A stretch of DNA of 64,000 bases. Source: Stutzerimonas kunmingensis (lineage in GTDB: Bacteria > Pseudomonadota > Gammaproteobacteria > Pseudomonadales > Pseudomonadaceae). Of the stretch, positions 14,458 to 24,015 are shown piece by piece. The translations under genes were made by a program, and so were the position numbers. Location: the NCBI RefSeq assembly GCF_021432085.1, contig NZ_CP090366.1, positions 1 through 64,000 of the forward strand. The letters are read 5' to 3'. A model generated the notes under the pieces. That model searched no databases, was not told the origin of the DNA, and saw only the letters and a program-made list of their open reading frames with translations. Within the stretch, counting starts at the first letter, position 1; the number at the start of each line of letters is the position of its first letter.

Positions 14458-15345
14458 GTGGAAAAGCTCAAAGGTGCCATCGTCGTCGGCTCCCTGCGAC
14501 TGTTCGCTCGACTGCCCTGGCGCATGGTCCAGGGCCTGGGCTCGATGATCGGCTGGCTGATGTGGAAGCTGCCGAACCGCTCGCGGGACGTCGCGCGAAT
14601 CAACCTGCACAAGTGCTTCCCCGAGCTGAGCCCGGCGGAACTCGACGCCCTGCTCGGCCGCACCCTGCGTGAAACCGGCATGACCTTCACCGAAAGCGCC
14701 TGCGCCTGGATCTGGCCGGCAGCAAAGACCCTGAAGCTGGTCCGCGAAGTCGAAGGCCTGGACGTGCTGCAAGCGGCGCTGGCTTCGGGTAAGGGCGTGG
14801 TCGGCATCACCAGTCACCTGGGCAATTGGGAAGTGCTCAATCATTTCTACTGCGCGCAATGCAGGCCGATCATCTTCTACCGACCGCCGAAACTGAAGGC
14901 GGTGGACGATCTGCTGCGCCAACAGCGTGTACAGCTGGGCAATCGCGTCGCGCCCTCGACCAGGGAAGGCATTCTCAGCGTCATCAAGGAGGTTCGGCGC
15001 GGTGGTGCGGTCGGTATTCCGGCGGACCCCGAGCCGAGCGAAGGCAGTGGCATCTTCGTGCCCTTCTTCGCCACCCAGGCGCTGACCAGCAAGTTCGTGC
15101 CCGGCATGCTCGCCGGCGGCAAGGCGGTTGGGGTGTTCCTTCATGCATTGCGTCTGGAGGACGGTTCGGGCTACAAGGTCGTCCTCGAGGCCGCACCCGA
15201 AGGGATGTACAGCGAAGATGCGGAAACTGGCGTAGCGGCGATGAGCGCAATGATCGAGAAGTATGTGCGCGCCTATCCCAGCCAGTACATGTGGACCATG
15301 AAGCGCTTCAAGAAACGCCCCGCCGGCGAGAAGCGCTGGTACTGA
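14458..15345 (+). CDS. lpxL: lipid A biosynthesis lauroyl acyltransferase (LpxL/HtrB family)
   Basis: Inner-membrane acyltransferase adding a secondary acyl chain to lipid A. The 295-residue protein has an N-terminal hydrophobic anchor (about 8-38), the catalytic HLGNWE motif (H120, E125) in the HX4D/E arrangement, and the family segment PADPEPSEGSGIFVPFFA. The start is GTG with GGAG nearby. P. aeruginosa has an htrB homologue in the same place. Which secondary acyl position and chain it uses cannot be told from sequence. Confidence 0.93.
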   Translation: MEKLKGAIVVGSLRLFARLPWRMVQGLGSMIGWLMWKLPNRSRDVARINLHKCFPELSPAELDALLGRTLRETGMTFTESACAWIWPAAKTLKLVREVEGLDVLQAALASGKGVVGITSHLGNWEVLNHFYCAQCRPIIFYRPPKLKAVDDLLRQQRVQLGNRVAPSTREGILSVIKEVRRGGAVGIPADPEPSEGSGIFVPFFATQALTSKFVPGMLAGGKAVGVFLHALRLEDGSGYKVVLEAAPEGMYSEDAETGVAAMSAMIEKYVRAYPSQYMWTMKRFKKRPAGEKRWY

Positions 15346-15378
15346 TCAGGCTCAAACAACAACAACAGGGACGAGCGC

Positions 15379-15645
15379 ATGCAAAACCAGAGACAGCATC
15401 CGCGTACCAACATGAAGTGCCGCATCCGCATTGCGCATCCGGCCTTTGGCGAGGTCTTCGCGCAGACCCGTGATCTATCCGATGGCGGCGTCTACGTCCG
15501 GCATCCGGAGCTGGTGGTGCTGCATCCCGGCGACGAGGTGACCGGCCAGGTCCAGGACCTGCCGATTCCGGCGCCGGAACTGCGAATGGTGGTGATGCGG
15601 GTGGATGCCGAAGGGGTCGGCCTGCAGTTCGTGCACGAAACCTGA
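15379..15645 (+). CDS. PilZ domain protein
   Basis: Single-domain 88-residue PilZ protein, expected to bind cyclic di-GMP. Both signature elements are visible: the N-terminal arginine motif (QRQHPR, residues 3-8) and DLSDGGVYV (residues 31-39, fitting D/NxSxxG). It follows lpxL by 33 bp in the same direction and is likely co-transcribed. Its effector partner is unknown. A diguanylate cyclase is encoded 6 kb away, but no direct link is implied. Confidence 0.92.
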   Translation: MQNQRQHPRTNMKCRIRIAHPAFGEVFAQTRDLSDGGVYVRHPELVVLHPGDEVTGQVQDLPIPAPELRMVVMRVDAEGVGLQFVHET

Positions 15646-15667
15646 CCGCTGGCCGCGGCGCGCCGGT

Positions 15668-15985
15668 TCAGTCGGGCGTCAGCCGGTCGAGCCGGCGCAG
15701 GAATACGGTCATTTCCTTTTCCGCCTGCTTGTCGCCCTGGGCGTTCGCCGCGGCGATTCCGCGCTCCCACGCCTGATGGGCGCCGGGCTTGTCGCCATCG
15801 GCCTGCAGCGCCTTGCCCAGCAGTTTCCAGGCAGCGGAGTATTTCGGATCGAGTTCGACGCAGCGGCGCAGGTGCTCTGCCGCCCGCCCCGGCTGCCCGG
15901 CATCCATGTAGCCCTTGCCGAGGCCGAAACGCAGCATCGGATTGTCCATGCCTTGGGAAAGCATCTTTTCCAGCGATTCGAGCAT
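15668..15985 (-). CDS. tetratricopeptide repeat protein
   Basis: Small 105-residue protein made mostly of TPR helices: NPMLRFGLGKGYMDAGQPGR-type repeat at about 15-45, then ELDPKYSAAWKLLGKALQADG at about 47-68. No signal peptide or other domain is visible, so a cytoplasmic scaffold is likely. It is convergent with the PilZ gene. A similar small TPR gene is found at this position in other Pseudomonas. No specific function can be assigned. Confidence 0.85.
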   Translation of the reverse strand: MLESLEKMLSQGMDNPMLRFGLGKGYMDAGQPGRAAEHLRRCVELDPKYSAAWKLLGKALQADGDKPGAHQAWERGIAAANAQGDKQAEKEMTVFLRRLDRLTPD

Positions 15986-16130
15986 CTTGAAGACCTTTTC
16001 GGTTCAGCGCTCCGGGGCGTTTCCTCACTTTAGTGCATCGCCGCCGGCGGGCAATAGCGGCAGCATACGCCATTGGTCTTAGCTGTTGCGGGGCTTTCGC
16101 CGTCTTCGTGTGGGCTGGGCTGCAAGCGGC

Positions 16131-16967
16131 TCAGTGGGCCTCGTTGACCGCGCTGAGAAACTCCCGGGTGCGTTCCTCGCGCGGGTTGTTGAACAGCTCG
16201 TCCGGGCTGCCCTGTTCGTGAATCCGGCCCTGATGGAAGAAGCACACGCGATCGGCGAACTCACGGGCAAAGCCCATCTGGTGGGTCACCATCAGCATCG
16301 TCAGGTTGTGCGCCTCGCCGAGGCGCCGGATGACATTGAGCACTTCGCCGCAGAGCTCCGGGTCCAGCGCCGAGGTCACTTCGTCGAACAGCATCACCTT
16401 CGGCCGCATCGCCAGTGCGCGGGCAATCGCCACGCGCTGTTGCTGACCGCCGGAGAGTTGCGCCGGGAAGTGCTCCAGCTTGTCCTCCAGGCCGACCATG
16501 GCCAGCAGCTCCTCTGCCCGCTCGCGGGCCTCGCGCTTGCTCAGCCCGAGCACCTGTACCGGCGCTTCCATGACGTTCTGCAACGCGTTCATGTGCGGGA
16601 ACAGGTTGAAGCTCTGGAACACCATGCCGACCTTGCCACGCACACGTCGCAGGTGACGGGCATTGGCCGGGACCAACTGGCCGCTGGCGTCGGGCATGTG
16701 CGTCAGCGGCTCGCCGTCGACCTCGATCACGCCCTCGTCAATGCCTTCCAGGGTCATCAGCACCCGCAACAGGGTGGATTTGCCCGAGCCGCTGGGGCCG
16801 ATGATCGCGACCTTCTCGCCTTCCTCGATCTGCAGGTCGAGCCCGTCGAGCACGGTCAGTTCACCGTAGCGCTTGGTCACGCCGGCGAAGCGCACCAAAG
16901 GTTGCGCCTGCTCCGGCTGTTGCGGCGTCGGGTTCAGGGTGTCCGTGGACTGCATCGGCGTATTCAT
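16131..16967 (-). CDS. ehuA: ectoine/hydroxyectoine ABC transporter ATP-binding protein EhuA
   Basis: ATPase of a polar amino acid-type ABC importer. The 278-residue protein has Walker A GPSGSGKST, the Q-loop MVFQSFNLFPH, signature LSGGQQQR and Walker B VMLFDEVTSALD. The extra N-terminal 25 residues are low-complexity. The ATG at 16967 lies within the end of ehuD, overlapping by 4 bp; the frame is open further upstream but that part overlaps ehuD. It is last of the ehuB-C-D-A operon. Substrate is inferred from EhuB. Confidence 0.92.
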   Translation of the reverse strand: MNTPMQSTDTLNPTPQQPEQAQPLVRFAGVTKRYGELTVLDGLDLQIEEGEKVAIIGPSGSGKSTLLRVLMTLEGIDEGVIEVDGEPLTHMPDASGQLVPANARHLRRVRGKVGMVFQSFNLFPHMNALQNVMEAPVQVLGLSKREARERAEELLAMVGLEDKLEHFPAQLSGGQQQRVAIARALAMRPKVMLFDEVTSALDPELCGEVLNVIRRLGEAHNLTMLMVTHQMGFAREFADRVCFFHQGRIHEQGSPDELFNNPREERTREFLSAVNEAH

Positions 16968-17623
16968 CGGGCCAGCTCCATGCGGTTTTCCAGACGGCGC
17001 ACGCACCAGGCGAGGCCGAGGCTGAGAATGAGAAAGAACAGGCCGACCATGGTGATCGGCTCCAGATAGCGGAAACTCTCCGAGCCGATGTTCTTGGCCC
17101 GCTGCATGATTTCCACCACGGTGATCGCCGACAGCACCGGCGTGTCCTTGAGGATCGAGATCAGGTAGTTGCCCAGCGCCGGCAGCACCGGACGCAGCGC
17201 TTGCGGCAGGATCACGTCGCGGTAGGCCGTCCAGGGCTTCATGTTCAGCGCGGTGACGGCTTCCCATTGCGAACGGGGTACCGCGTCTAGGCCGGCGCGG
17301 TACACCTCGGCGGTGTAGCAGGCGTAGTGCAGGGCGATACCGATGATGCCCGCCTGCATCGCGCTGAGGCTGAGGCCGTAGTTGGGGAACACGTAGAAAA
17401 GGAAGTACACCTGAATCAGCAGCGGTGTGCTGCGGATGAACTCGATCAGTCCGGTGATCGGCCAGGATAGCCAGCGCAGGCGGCTGCGGCGGCCAATGGC
17501 GAGGAACAAACCTAGCACCACGGCAATGGCGAAACCGGCCAGGGCGATGCCGATGGTGGTCAGCGAGGCATCCAGCAGGCGCGGCAGGATCTCGCGGGCG
17601 AACTGCCAGTCGAAGAAATTCAT
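16964..17623 (-). CDS. ehuD: ectoine/hydroxyectoine ABC transporter permease EhuD
   Basis: Inner-membrane permease (219 residues) of the HisM/GlnP type with about five transmembrane segments and the EAA loop (QWEAVTALNMKPWTAYRDVILPQA region around 130-150) that contacts the ATPase. Start overlaps the ehuC stop and its stop overlaps the ehuA start, each by 4 bp, so the operon is tightly coupled. Assignment as ehuD rests on order and on the substrate-binding protein. Confidence 0.9.
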   Translation of the reverse strand: MNFFDWQFAREILPRLLDASLTTIGIALAGFAIAVVLGLFLAIGRRSRLRWLSWPITGLIEFIRSTPLLIQVYFLFYVFPNYGLSLSAMQAGIIGIALHYACYTAEVYRAGLDAVPRSQWEAVTALNMKPWTAYRDVILPQALRPVLPALGNYLISILKDTPVLSAITVVEIMQRAKNIGSESFRYLEPITMVGLFFLILSLGLAWCVRRLENRMELAR

Positions 17624-18279
17624 GACAGGCCTCCGCGCATCCGCCCGCGGGCCAGCCGGCGTTCCAGCTGGCGCATGCCGAAGTTGATCGCCTGGGCCAG
17701 GACGAAGTAGATCACCAGCGCCAGGCCGAAGATCTCCATGGTCATCAGCGTCGCCTGATCCAGCTGGCGGGCGCGGAAGGCCAGATCCGACAGGGTGATC
17801 AGCGACACCAGCGAAGTGTTCTTCAGCAACTCGATCAGCAGGTTGGTGCCGGGCGGAATTGCCGCGAGCAACGCCTGCGGCAGGATGATTCGGCGCATGC
17901 GTGTCAGCGGCGTCATGTTCAGCGCCTGACAGGCTTCGTGCTGGCCCTTGTGTACCGAGCGGATCGCGCCGCGCAGCACCTCGGCCCCATAGGCGCCGAT
18001 GTTCAGGCCCAGGCCGACCACGGCCACGGCGAAGGCACTCATTTCGACATTGAACGGTGGCATCGGCAGCACGAAGTACAGCCAGAACAGCTGCACCAGC
18101 AGCGACGAGCCGCGGAAGACCTCGATATAGGTGATGGCCAGCCAGCGCAATGGCGCCACTGGCGAAAGCCGCGCCAGCGCGGCGATCAGCGCGCAGGCGA
18201 TGGCCAGCAGTGAGCCGAAGAAAGTCACCTTCACGGTGACCCAGGCACCCTGCAGCAGCAGAGGAAGCAGTTCGATCAT
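17620..18279 (-). CDS. ehuC: ectoine/hydroxyectoine ABC transporter permease EhuC
   Basis: First permease of the importer, 219 residues, with about five transmembrane helices and the EAA-type loop GQHEACQALNMTPLTRMRRI. It resembles EhuD, as expected for a heterodimeric pair. The ATG at 18279 begins MIELLPLLLQGAWVTV, the usual family start; a longer frame begins at 18324 but adds a hydrophilic stretch with no family match. Confidence 0.9.
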   Translation of the reverse strand: MIELLPLLLQGAWVTVKVTFFGSLLAIACALIAALARLSPVAPLRWLAITYIEVFRGSSLLVQLFWLYFVLPMPPFNVEMSAFAVAVVGLGLNIGAYGAEVLRGAIRSVHKGQHEACQALNMTPLTRMRRIILPQALLAAIPPGTNLLIELLKNTSLVSLITLSDLAFRARQLDQATLMTMEIFGLALVIYFVLAQAINFGMRQLERRLARGRMRGGLS

Positions 18280-18399
18280 GATGGCGCTATCCGGTTTTCC
18301 GGAGCGCTGAGCGAGGCTGCGCAAACAGCGGCGCAGCCTTGGTCAGCGTTCACAGGCGGGACAGCGGTCGGCGGCGCCAACCAGCCGCCCCGACGGGCT

Positions 18400-19257
18400 T
18401 CAGGCGCCGCAGAGCTCGGCGGCAGTCTTGTCGGTGATGTTGGAGCGATCAAAGCCGAATGGCTCGATGGTCTTCAGATGCTCCTCGCTGCCCAGCCACT
18501 GCTTCAGCTCGGCATTGACCGCGTCACGCAGCGCCTTGTCCTGCGGACGGAAGGCCAGCGCGCCGTAACCGGCACGGGCTGGATCGTCCTTGAAGTCGGC
18601 GATGGCCTCGACATCGTCACCGGCCTTGTCCGCCAGCCCCTTCATGGTCAGCTGGGTACCGATGGCGGCATCGGCGCGACCACCGCGCACGGCCTGCAGC
18701 TGCGAGGTGGTATCCGGGACCTGCAGAATCTGCGAATCCTTGATGCCGGCCTTGCGCGCATAACCGAGGTTCACCGTGCCGGACATGATGGCGATCTTCA
18801 CGTCTGGGTTGTTGGCGATGTCTTCGTAGCTGCGCAGGTTCTTCGGGTTGCCTTCGGCCACCAGCAGGGTGTCGAGCAGGCGGTAGTGCGGATCGGTGAA
18901 CAGCACCTGCTTGCAGCGTTCAGGGGTGATGTACATGCCCGCTGCGATGAGGTCGAAGCGCCCGGCGCGCAGACCGGGGATCAGCGAGCCCCACTCGGTG
19001 AGTACCGGTTTGATGGTGTCAATCTGCATGCGCTCGAACACCTTGCGCACGATCTCTGGCGATTCGCCGGTGACGCTGCCGTCGAGCGCGGTATAGGCGA
19101 AGGGGGTTTCATTGGCGTAGCCGATGCGGGCGCTGCTGCTGTCCTTGATGTCTTCCAGGGTATCGGCCTGGGTCAGGCTGGCGAAACCGATGCTGGCCAA
19201 GGCGGCGCAGCCGATCAGCAGCCGGCGGGAGCGTGTCGGGATGGTGCTGTTCCTCAT
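18400..19257 (-). CDS. ehuB: ectoine/hydroxyectoine ABC transporter substrate-binding protein EhuB
   Basis: Periplasmic binding protein (285 residues) with a signal peptide (about 1-31, ending SLTQA), then RIGYANETPFAYT, GSLIPGLRAGRFDLIAAGMYITPERCKQV and GNPKNLRSYEDIA. This last stretch is characteristic of EhuB, which binds the compatible solutes ectoine and hydroxyectoine. A good ribosome site (CAGGAG) precedes the ATG. It leads the operon, 120 bp before ehuC. Use as osmoprotectant or as carbon and nitrogen source cannot be decided; no ectoine-degradation genes are seen here. Confidence 0.9.
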   Translation of the reverse strand: MRNSTIPTRSRRLLIGCAALASIGFASLTQADTLEDIKDSSSARIGYANETPFAYTALDGSVTGESPEIVRKVFERMQIDTIKPVLTEWGSLIPGLRAGRFDLIAAGMYITPERCKQVLFTDPHYRLLDTLLVAEGNPKNLRSYEDIANNPDVKIAIMSGTVNLGYARKAGIKDSQILQVPDTTSQLQAVRGGRADAAIGTQLTMKGLADKAGDDVEAIADFKDDPARAGYGALAFRPQDKALRDAVNAELKQWLGSEEHLKTIEPFGFDRSNITDKTAAELCGA

Positions 19258-19592
19258 GGAGTTTCTCCTGTTCCTTGTAGAGACCCGAGGAATCGGATCG
19301 TTATTTGTCTAGGAGGGGCAATTGCTCGAGCTCATTTAGGGACTCTTCTGACGACGAATGGTGCGGTGAAACCGAGCGACGATAGCTTGGCTCAATCGTC
19401 AGGCCGCACAGGCGGCAAGCCAGGAGGGTACAAAAGCTGGCCATAAAATGGAAATCGGAGGGCATCGGGATCGAATGGAGGCGATCGGTGGGAATGCCGT
19501 CTATTTCCGCTGATCGGGCCGGCAGTCGTGGGTAATTGAAAAAACGAAACGGCCCGCCGAGTGGCGGGCCGTCCATGCAGCCGCAATGATCG
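19258..19592. other. intergenic region between ehuB and trkA
   Basis: 335 bp holding the ehuB leader and presumably its promoter on the minus strand, and the trkA terminator at its right end. An open frame of 91 codons on the minus strand (19301-19576) spans the terminator hairpin and shows no family similarity; I do not consider it a gene. Confidence 0.6.
19538..19572 (-). terminator. terminator after trkA
   Basis: Stem ACGGCCCGCC / GGCGGGCCGT with a GAGT loop, followed on the minus strand by GTTTCGTTTTTTC. It lies 20 bp beyond the trkA stop. Confidence 0.85.
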
Positions 19593-20966
19593 CTAGAAGA
19601 AGGTCAGGCCGGCCTGGAACAGGCGCTCAACGTCGCGAATATGCTTCTTGTCGACGAGGAACAGGATGACGTGATCGCCGGACTCGATCCGTGTGTCGTC
19701 ATGGGCGATCAGCACCTGGTCGTCGCGAATCACCGCGCCGATGGTGGTACCCGGGGGCAGCGCGATCTGCTCGATGGGGCGCCCAATCACCCTGCTCGAA
19801 CGCGGATCGCCGTGGGCGATCACCTCGATGGCTTCGGCCGCGCCACGGCGCAGCGAGTGGGCGCTGACGATGTCGCCGCGGCGTACGTGGGTCAGCAGGG
19901 TACCGATGGTGGCGAGCTGCGGGCTGATGGCGATGTCGATCTCGCCGCCCTGCACCAGGTCGACGTAGGCCGGGTTGTTGATGATGCACATGACCTTGCG
20001 CGCACCGAGGCGCTTGGCCAGTAGCGAGGACATGATGTTGGCCTCGTCGTCGTTGGTCAGGGCGAGGAACACATCCGCTTCGTTGATGTTCTCTTCCACC
20101 AGCAGGTCGCGGTCCGAGGCGCTGCCCTGCAGGATGATGGTGCTGTCCAAGGTGTCGGAGAGGTAGCGGCAGCGCGCCGGGTTCATCTCGATGATCTTGA
20201 CCTGGTAGCGGCTCTCGATGGCCTCGGCCAGGCGTTCGCCGATGTGCCCGCCGCCAGCGATGACGATGCGCTTGTAGTTCTCGTCGAGCCGGCGCATTTC
20301 GCTCATCACCGCGCGGATATGGCCCCTGGCGGCGATGAAGAAAACCTCGTCATCGGCCTCGATCACCGTGTCGCCACGGGGCAGGATGGCCTGGTTGCGC
20401 CGGAAGATGGCGGCCACGCGGGTATCGACGTTGGGCATGTGGCGGCGCAGCTGGCGCAGCTCCTGGCCGACCAGCGGACCGCCGTAGTAGGCGCGCACCG
20501 CCACCAGCTGCGCCTTGCCTTCGGCGAAGTCGATTACCTGCAGCGAGCCGGGATGTTCGATCAGGCGCTTGATGTAGTTGGTGACCACCTGTTCCGGGCT
20601 GATCAGCACGTCGACCGGGATCGCCTCGTTGGCGAACAGACCGGAGCGCACCAGGTAGGCCGCTTCGCGCACGCGGGCGATCTTGGTCGGCGTATGGAAC
20701 AGGGTGTAAGCGACCTGGCAGGCGACCATGTTGGTCTCGTCGCTGTTGGTCACCGCCACCAGCATGTCGGCGTCGTCGGCCCCAGCCTGGCGCAGCACCG
20801 TCGGAAACGAGCCGCGGCCCTGGATGGTGCGGATGTCCAGGCGATCGCCGAGATCGCGCAGGCGGTCGCCGTCGGTGTCGACCACGGTGATGTCGTTGGC
20901 TTCGCTGGCGAGGTGTTCGGCGAGGGTACCGCCGACCTGGCCGGCGCCGAGAATGATGATCTTCAC
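19593..20966 (-). CDS. trkA: Trk system potassium transporter peripheral subunit TrkA
   Basis: Cytosolic NAD-binding regulator of the Trk potassium uptake channel. The 457-residue protein has two RCK_N Rossmann domains ([13 protein letters not shown] at 7-19 and [13 protein letters not shown] near 240) each followed by an RCK_C domain, the standard TrkA layout. It is 75 bp downstream of rsmB and ends at a strong terminator, so it is probably last of the def/fmt-rsmB-trkA operon, as in other pseudomonads. Confidence 0.98.
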   Translation of the reverse strand: MKIIILGAGQVGGTLAEHLASEANDITVVDTDGDRLRDLGDRLDIRTIQGRGSFPTVLRQAGADDADMLVAVTNSDETNMVACQVAYTLFHTPTKIARVREAAYLVRSGLFANEAIPVDVLISPEQVVTNYIKRLIEHPGSLQVIDFAEGKAQLVAVRAYYGGPLVGQELRQLRRHMPNVDTRVAAIFRRNQAILPRGDTVIEADDEVFFIAARGHIRAVMSEMRRLDENYKRIVIAGGGHIGERLAEAIESRYQVKIIEMNPARCRYLSDTLDSTIILQGSASDRDLLVEENINEADVFLALTNDDEANIMSSLLAKRLGARKVMCIINNPAYVDLVQGGEIDIAISPQLATIGTLLTHVRRGDIVSAHSLRRGAAEAIEVIAHGDPRSSRVIGRPIEQIALPPGTTIGAVIRDDQVLIAHDDTRIESGDHVILFLVDKKHIRDVERLFQAGLTFF

Positions 20967-21041
20967 GCGATCACTCCTGAAAGGCGGATGTTTGCCGCCG
21001 CTTCCATGTTGGGCCCGCGCGCACTGCGCCGGGATTTCGAC

Positions 21042-22364
21042 TCACCCACTGACACCACGTGGCTGCGCCGCGATCTTGATCAGCTTGGCATAGTAGAAGC
21101 CGTCGTGGCCGCTCTCCTGCGGCAGCAGCTGGCGACCATGCGGCTGCTGCAGGCCGAAGCCGCCCGGGAGGTCCAATTCGCGCGCGCCGGGCGTGCGTTC
21201 GAGGAAGGCGCCGATCACCTCGCGGTTCTCGGTCGGCAGCACCGAGCAGGTGGCATAGAGCAGGATGCCGCCGACGTCGAGGGTCGGCCACAGCGCATCG
21301 AGCATCTCGCCCTGCAGCGCGGCAAGGGGGGCGATGTCATCGGCCTGGCGCGTCAGCTTGATGTCCGGATGGCGGCGGATCACGCCGGTGGCCGAACAGG
21401 GTGCGTCGAGCAGGATGCGCTGGAACGGCTTGCCATCCCACCAGCGCTCGGTGGCACGGGCGTCGTCGGCGACCAGTGCGGCGTTGAGCTGCAGGCGCTC
21501 GAGGTTTTCCCGAACGCGCACCAATCGCTTGGGTTCCAGATCCAGCGCAATCAGCCCGGCCAATTGCGGCTCGCGTTCGAGCAGGTGACAGGTCTTGCCA
21601 CCCGGTGCGCAACAGGCGTCCAGCACGCGTTGGCCCGGCGCCAGGTCGAGCAGCGAGGCGGCCAGCTGTGCGGCTTCATCCTGCACGCTGACCCGCCCTT
21701 CGGCAAAGCCCGGCAGCTGATGTACGTCGCACGGCGCAACCAGGCGAATGCCGTCCTCACTGAACTCGCACGGATGGGCGTCGATTCCAGCGGCCTGCAA
21801 CTCAGCCAGATAGGCGTCGCGGCTGACCTGGCGGCGATTGACCCGCAACATCATCGGCGGATGGGCATTATTGGCCGCGCAGATGGCTTCCCAATGTTCG
21901 GGCCAATGCGCCTTGAGCGCCTTCTGCAGCCAGCGCGGATGGGCAACGCGAATCACCGGGTCGTGTTCCAGCTCCGCTAGCATCGCTTCGCCCTCACGCT
22001 GGGCGCGGCGCAGCACGGCGTTGAGCAGGCCCTTGGCCCAGGGCTTCTTCAGCTTGTCGACGCAGCCGACGGTTTCGCCGATGGCGGCATGGGCCGGGAT
22101 GCGGGTATGGAACAGCTGATACAGACCGACCAGCAGAAGGGCTTCGACATCGCGATCGGCAGCCTTGAATGGCTTCTGCAGCAGCTTGTCGGCCAAACCT
22201 GCCAGGCGCGGATGCCAGCGCGCGGTACCGAAGGCCAGGTCCTGGGTCAGGCCGCGGTCGCGCGCGTCCACCTTGCCGAGTACCTCGGGCAGGCTGCTGC
22301 CCAGCGAGGCCTTGCCCGAGAGCACGACACTTAGCGCACGGGCTGCGGCCAGGCGCGGGTTCAT
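21042..22364 (-). CDS. rsmB: 16S rRNA (cytosine(967)-C(5))-methyltransferase
   Basis: SAM-dependent rRNA methyltransferase. The 440-residue protein has an N-terminal NusB-like RNA-binding domain (1-140) and a C-terminal Rossmann methyltransferase domain with [17 protein letters not shown], the [17 protein letters not shown] motif and the catalytic TCSVLPTEN. The ATG overlaps the fmt stop by 4 bp. Confidence 0.97.
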   Translation of the reverse strand: MNPRLAAARALSVVLSGKASLGSSLPEVLGKVDARDRGLTQDLAFGTARWHPRLAGLADKLLQKPFKAADRDVEALLLVGLYQLFHTRIPAHAAIGETVGCVDKLKKPWAKGLLNAVLRRAQREGEAMLAELEHDPVIRVAHPRWLQKALKAHWPEHWEAICAANNAHPPMMLRVNRRQVSRDAYLAELQAAGIDAHPCEFSEDGIRLVAPCDVHQLPGFAEGRVSVQDEAAQLAASLLDLAPGQRVLDACCAPGGKTCHLLEREPQLAGLIALDLEPKRLVRVRENLERLQLNAALVADDARATERWWDGKPFQRILLDAPCSATGVIRRHPDIKLTRQADDIAPLAALQGEMLDALWPTLDVGGILLYATCSVLPTENREVIGAFLERTPGARELDLPGGFGLQQPHGRQLLPQESGHDGFYYAKLIKIAAQPRGVSG

Positions 22365-23305
22365 TGACCGAGCACCAGGCCAGGGGCGAACTGCTCGCGG
22401 CGGCTGTTGTACAGGTCGCCGAAGCCAAGCGACTTGCCGCCGGGCAGTTGCAGACGAGTCAGCGACAATGCGCCTTCACCGCAGGCAACGGTCAGCCCTT
22501 CCTTGCTCGCTTCGAGAATGCGTCCGGGCTCGCCCTGGCCTTCGCCTAGGCGTGCCGCGTGAATCTTCAGCGTTTCGCCATTCAGCGTGCTGTGGCAGAT
22601 CGGCCAGGGGTTGAAGGCACGGATCAGCCGCTCCAGCTCGACGGCCGGGCGAGTCCAGTCGATGCGCGCCTCGTCCTTGCTCAGCTTGTGCGCATAGGTG
22701 GCGAGGCTATCGTCCTGCACATCCCCTGTCAGCGCGCCGTCGGCCAGGGCGTCGATCGCCTGCACCACCGCCTGCGCGCCGAGAATGGCGAGACGGTCGT
22801 GCAGCGTGCCGCCGGTGTCGTCGTCAGTGATCGGCGTGCTGACCTTGAGCAGCATCGGACCGGTGTCCAGGCCCGCTTCCATCTGCATCACGGTGACGCC
22901 GGATTCGCTGTCACCGGCTTCGATCGCTCGCTGGATCGGCGCGGCACCACGCCAGCGCGGCAATAGCGAGGCATGGCTGTTGATGCAGCCCAGGCGCGGC
23001 AGGTCGAGCACCGCTTGCGGCAGGATCAGGCCGTAGGCGACCACCACCATCAGGTCCGCCTGCAGGTCCGCCAATTCCGCCTGCGCCGCCGGGTCACGCA
23101 GCGTCTGTGGCTGGAATACCGGAATGTCGTGCTGCACGGCGAGCTGCTTGACCGGGCTGGGCATCAGCTTCTGGCCGCGGCCTGCGGGGCGATCCGGCTG
23201 GGTGTAGACGGCAACGATCGATTTGCCCGCGTCGAGCAGGGCTTGCAGATGCTGAGCGGCGAATTCCGGGGTGCCGGCGAAAACGATGCGCAAGGGCTGG
23301 GTCAT
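22361..23305 (-). CDS. fmt: methionyl-tRNA formyltransferase
   Basis: Transfers a formyl group from 10-formyl-tetrahydrofolate to initiator Met-tRNA. The 314-residue protein shows [17 protein letters not shown] at its start, the folate-site [16 protein letters not shown] and a C-terminal OB-like domain. It follows def, with a hairpin between them at 23319-23344, and overlaps rsmB by 4 bp. Confidence 0.98.
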   Translation of the reverse strand: MTQPLRIVFAGTPEFAAQHLQALLDAGKSIVAVYTQPDRPAGRGQKLMPSPVKQLAVQHDIPVFQPQTLRDPAAQAELADLQADLMVVVAYGLILPQAVLDLPRLGCINSHASLLPRWRGAAPIQRAIEAGDSESGVTVMQMEAGLDTGPMLLKVSTPITDDDTGGTLHDRLAILGAQAVVQAIDALADGALTGDVQDDSLATYAHKLSKDEARIDWTRPAVELERLIRAFNPWPICHSTLNGETLKIHAARLGEGQGEPGRILEASKEGLTVACGEGALSLTRLQLPGGKSLGFGDLYNSRREQFAPGLVLGQ

Positions 23306-23318
23306 GAGGGCTCGCTAA

Positions 23319-23344
23319 CAAAAAAGGCTTGCGTAGCAAGCCTT
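23319..23344 (-). terminator. hairpin with T-run between def and fmt
   Basis: Stem AAGGCTTGC / GCAAGCCTT followed on the minus strand by TTTTTTG. It sits between the stop of def and the start of fmt, so it may attenuate or partly terminate transcription from def into fmt. Confidence 0.7.
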
Positions 23345-23360
23345 CGGGATTCGGGAATGA

Positions 23361-23867
23361 TCAAGCCTGCTGGCGATGGATCTTTTCCAGCTTCTTCTTG
23401 ATCCGGTCGCGCTTGAGGCTGGAGAGATAGTCGACAAACAGTTTGCCGTTGAGGTGATCGCATTCGTGCTGGATGCACACCGCGAGCAGGCCTTCGGCGA
23501 CCATCTCGTAGGGTTTGCCGTCACGATCCAGCGCCTTGATCCGCACTTTCTGCGGACGGTCGACGTTCTCATAGAAGCCCGGTACCGACAGGCAGCCTTC
23601 CTGGTACTGGTCCATCTCGTCGGTCAGCGATTCGAATTCGGGATTGATGAAGACTCGCGGCTCGGACCGGTCTTCGGACAGGTCCATCACCACCACGCGC
23701 TTGTGCACATTGACCTGCGTCGCGGCCAGGCCGATGCCTGGAGCCTCGTACATGGTCTCGAACATGTCGTCGATCAGCTGACGGATCTCGTCATCGACCA
23801 CATCCACCGGTTTGGCGATGGTGCGCAGCCGCGGATCGGGAAATTCAAGGATGTTCAGAATGGCCAT
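23361..23867 (-). CDS. def: peptide deformylase
   Basis: Metalloenzyme that removes the N-formyl group from nascent proteins. The 168-residue protein has all three motifs: GIGLAATQV (45-53), EGCLSVPG (about 89-96) and [12 protein letters not shown] with the metal-binding HExxH-type histidines (about 132-143). It is divergent from tsaP across a 148-bp gap. It is functionally paired with fmt next door. Confidence 0.98.
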   Translation of the reverse strand: MAILNILEFPDPRLRTIAKPVDVVDDEIRQLIDDMFETMYEAPGIGLAATQVNVHKRVVVMDLSEDRSEPRVFINPEFESLTDEMDQYQEGCLSVPGFYENVDRPQKVRIKALDRDGKPYEMVAEGLLAVCIQHECDHLNGKLFVDYLSSLKRDRIKKKLEKIHRQQA

Positions 23868-24015
23868 ATGCGTTTGTGATGCACTTATGGAATAAAGTCA
23901 AAAGCCGCTGCTAAGATGCCGAGCAGCATGGAAAACGGCTTAATGCCGCGATCCAAAAGGGTTCCGCGGCGCTAGGGCGCTTTACGTGAAGGCACATAAT
24001 AAAGGGATTCACCAC

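Noticed and set aside
19301..19576. 91-codon minus-strand frame between ehuB and trkA
   Set aside because: It runs through the trkA terminator hairpin and has no ribosome site or family similarity.
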